This document shows positions 63,600 through 64,000 of a stretch of DNA of 64,000 nt, piece by piece (the stretch's first letter is position 1; every line of letters starts with the position of its first letter). The stretch is from Amorphochlora amoebiformis (lineage: Eukaryota > Cercozoa > Chlorarachniophyceae): positions 1,302,001 to 1,366,000 of the forward strand of contig BAAHQB010000017.1 of NCBI GenBank assembly GCA_054601695.1, read 5' to 3'. Made by a program: the position numbers and the translations under genes. The notes beneath the pieces are model-generated. The model worked only from the letters and a program-made list of their open reading frames with translations, made no database searches and had not been told where the DNA came from.

Positions 63600-64000
63600 T
63601 GCACGACGTGATATCTGGAGTATATATTGTACGACGTGATATCTGGAATGCAATGGACAACATACATACTATGTATGTATGTATGTTGTTGCAGTCTCTC
63701 ATTTGTTGAGGGAGACGGAGAGAAAGAAAAGAGAGGAAAAGACGGATGCGAAATACGAAAAATTAGCCGATAGAAGAAAGATTCGAGGTATGGAGAGGAT
63801 TAGGCGAAAATAAGGGTTGCATGTACGGTAACAACGCTGAAATGGCTCCAAGAAATAGCATGATCCATACCCTAACAACACATCGAACCAATCATGTACA
63901 GATTATGTATCTGTGTTTTTATTACTTCTATGTACTCAAATGTACTCATATATGATGACTCTAAGGAAATATAAGGTATATAAATATAGATATAATAATA
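63600..64000. other. Right edge, no exon recognised
   Basis: A 27-base block (TGTACGACGTGATATCTGGA) is duplicated at 63600-63650, then (TATG)n, a purine-rich stretch and unique sequence to the edge. Upstream exons of pls are expected here or beyond, but none could be joined. Confidence 0.5.

Overview
This is eukaryotic nuclear DNA. About three quarters of it is simple repeat, above all (AT)n/(TATG)n, and the unique sequence survives as islands of 30 to 400 bases. Almost all long open frames are translations of those repeats ([24 protein letters not shown]) and are not genes. When the islands are read for splice sites, they chain with matching GT-AG phases into five multi-exon genes whose introns are almost pure repeat. 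Degenerate TTAGGG/CCCTAA repeats lie inside introns and suggest a TTAGGG-type telomere. Stops used are TAA and TGA, so the standard code fits. The gene families recall algae and other protists; the species cannot be named from the sequence.

Layout. (1) gpA, minus strand, 10318 to 1028: a complete 9-exon gene for a type II membrane protein of about 374 residues with the motifs FYHIWL, VIYIHxKG, CNVCGFRYSPLPHPHFPGNFF and PWDYGxGRFANE. (2) gpB, plus strand, 12206 to about 23974: its head-to-head paralogue, matching exon by exon but with extra introns and a longer C-terminus. (3) gpC, plus strand, 24036 to 30955: a different type II membrane glycosyltransferase-like protein starting 61 bases after the gpB stop. 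(4) An intergenic block, 30956 to 36173, with minisatellites, a palindrome and doubtful open frames. (5) ofu, plus strand, 36174 to about 41480: a type II membrane GDP-fucose O-fucosyltransferase-like protein (VHMRVEVDW motif, GG..N N-terminal motif). (6) pls, minus strand, from beyond the right edge to 42298: at least 24 exons encoding the multi-pass membrane plus left-handed beta-helix C-terminal region seen in epsilon-poly-lysine-synthetase/NRPS-terminal proteins.

Four of the five genes look like secretory-pathway glycan enzymes with an N-terminal signal anchor; the fifth looks like the tail of a peptide or acyl synthetase. Whether they act together cannot be seen from the sequence.

The most unusual thing here is the way exon pieces have been reiterated inside the introns. 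At more than ten places a fragment of an exon with its 3' or 5' splice site occurs again one to four times a short distance away, usually bounded by (AT)n tracts. The exons, exon copies and phase relations were worked out by hand and need transcript data.
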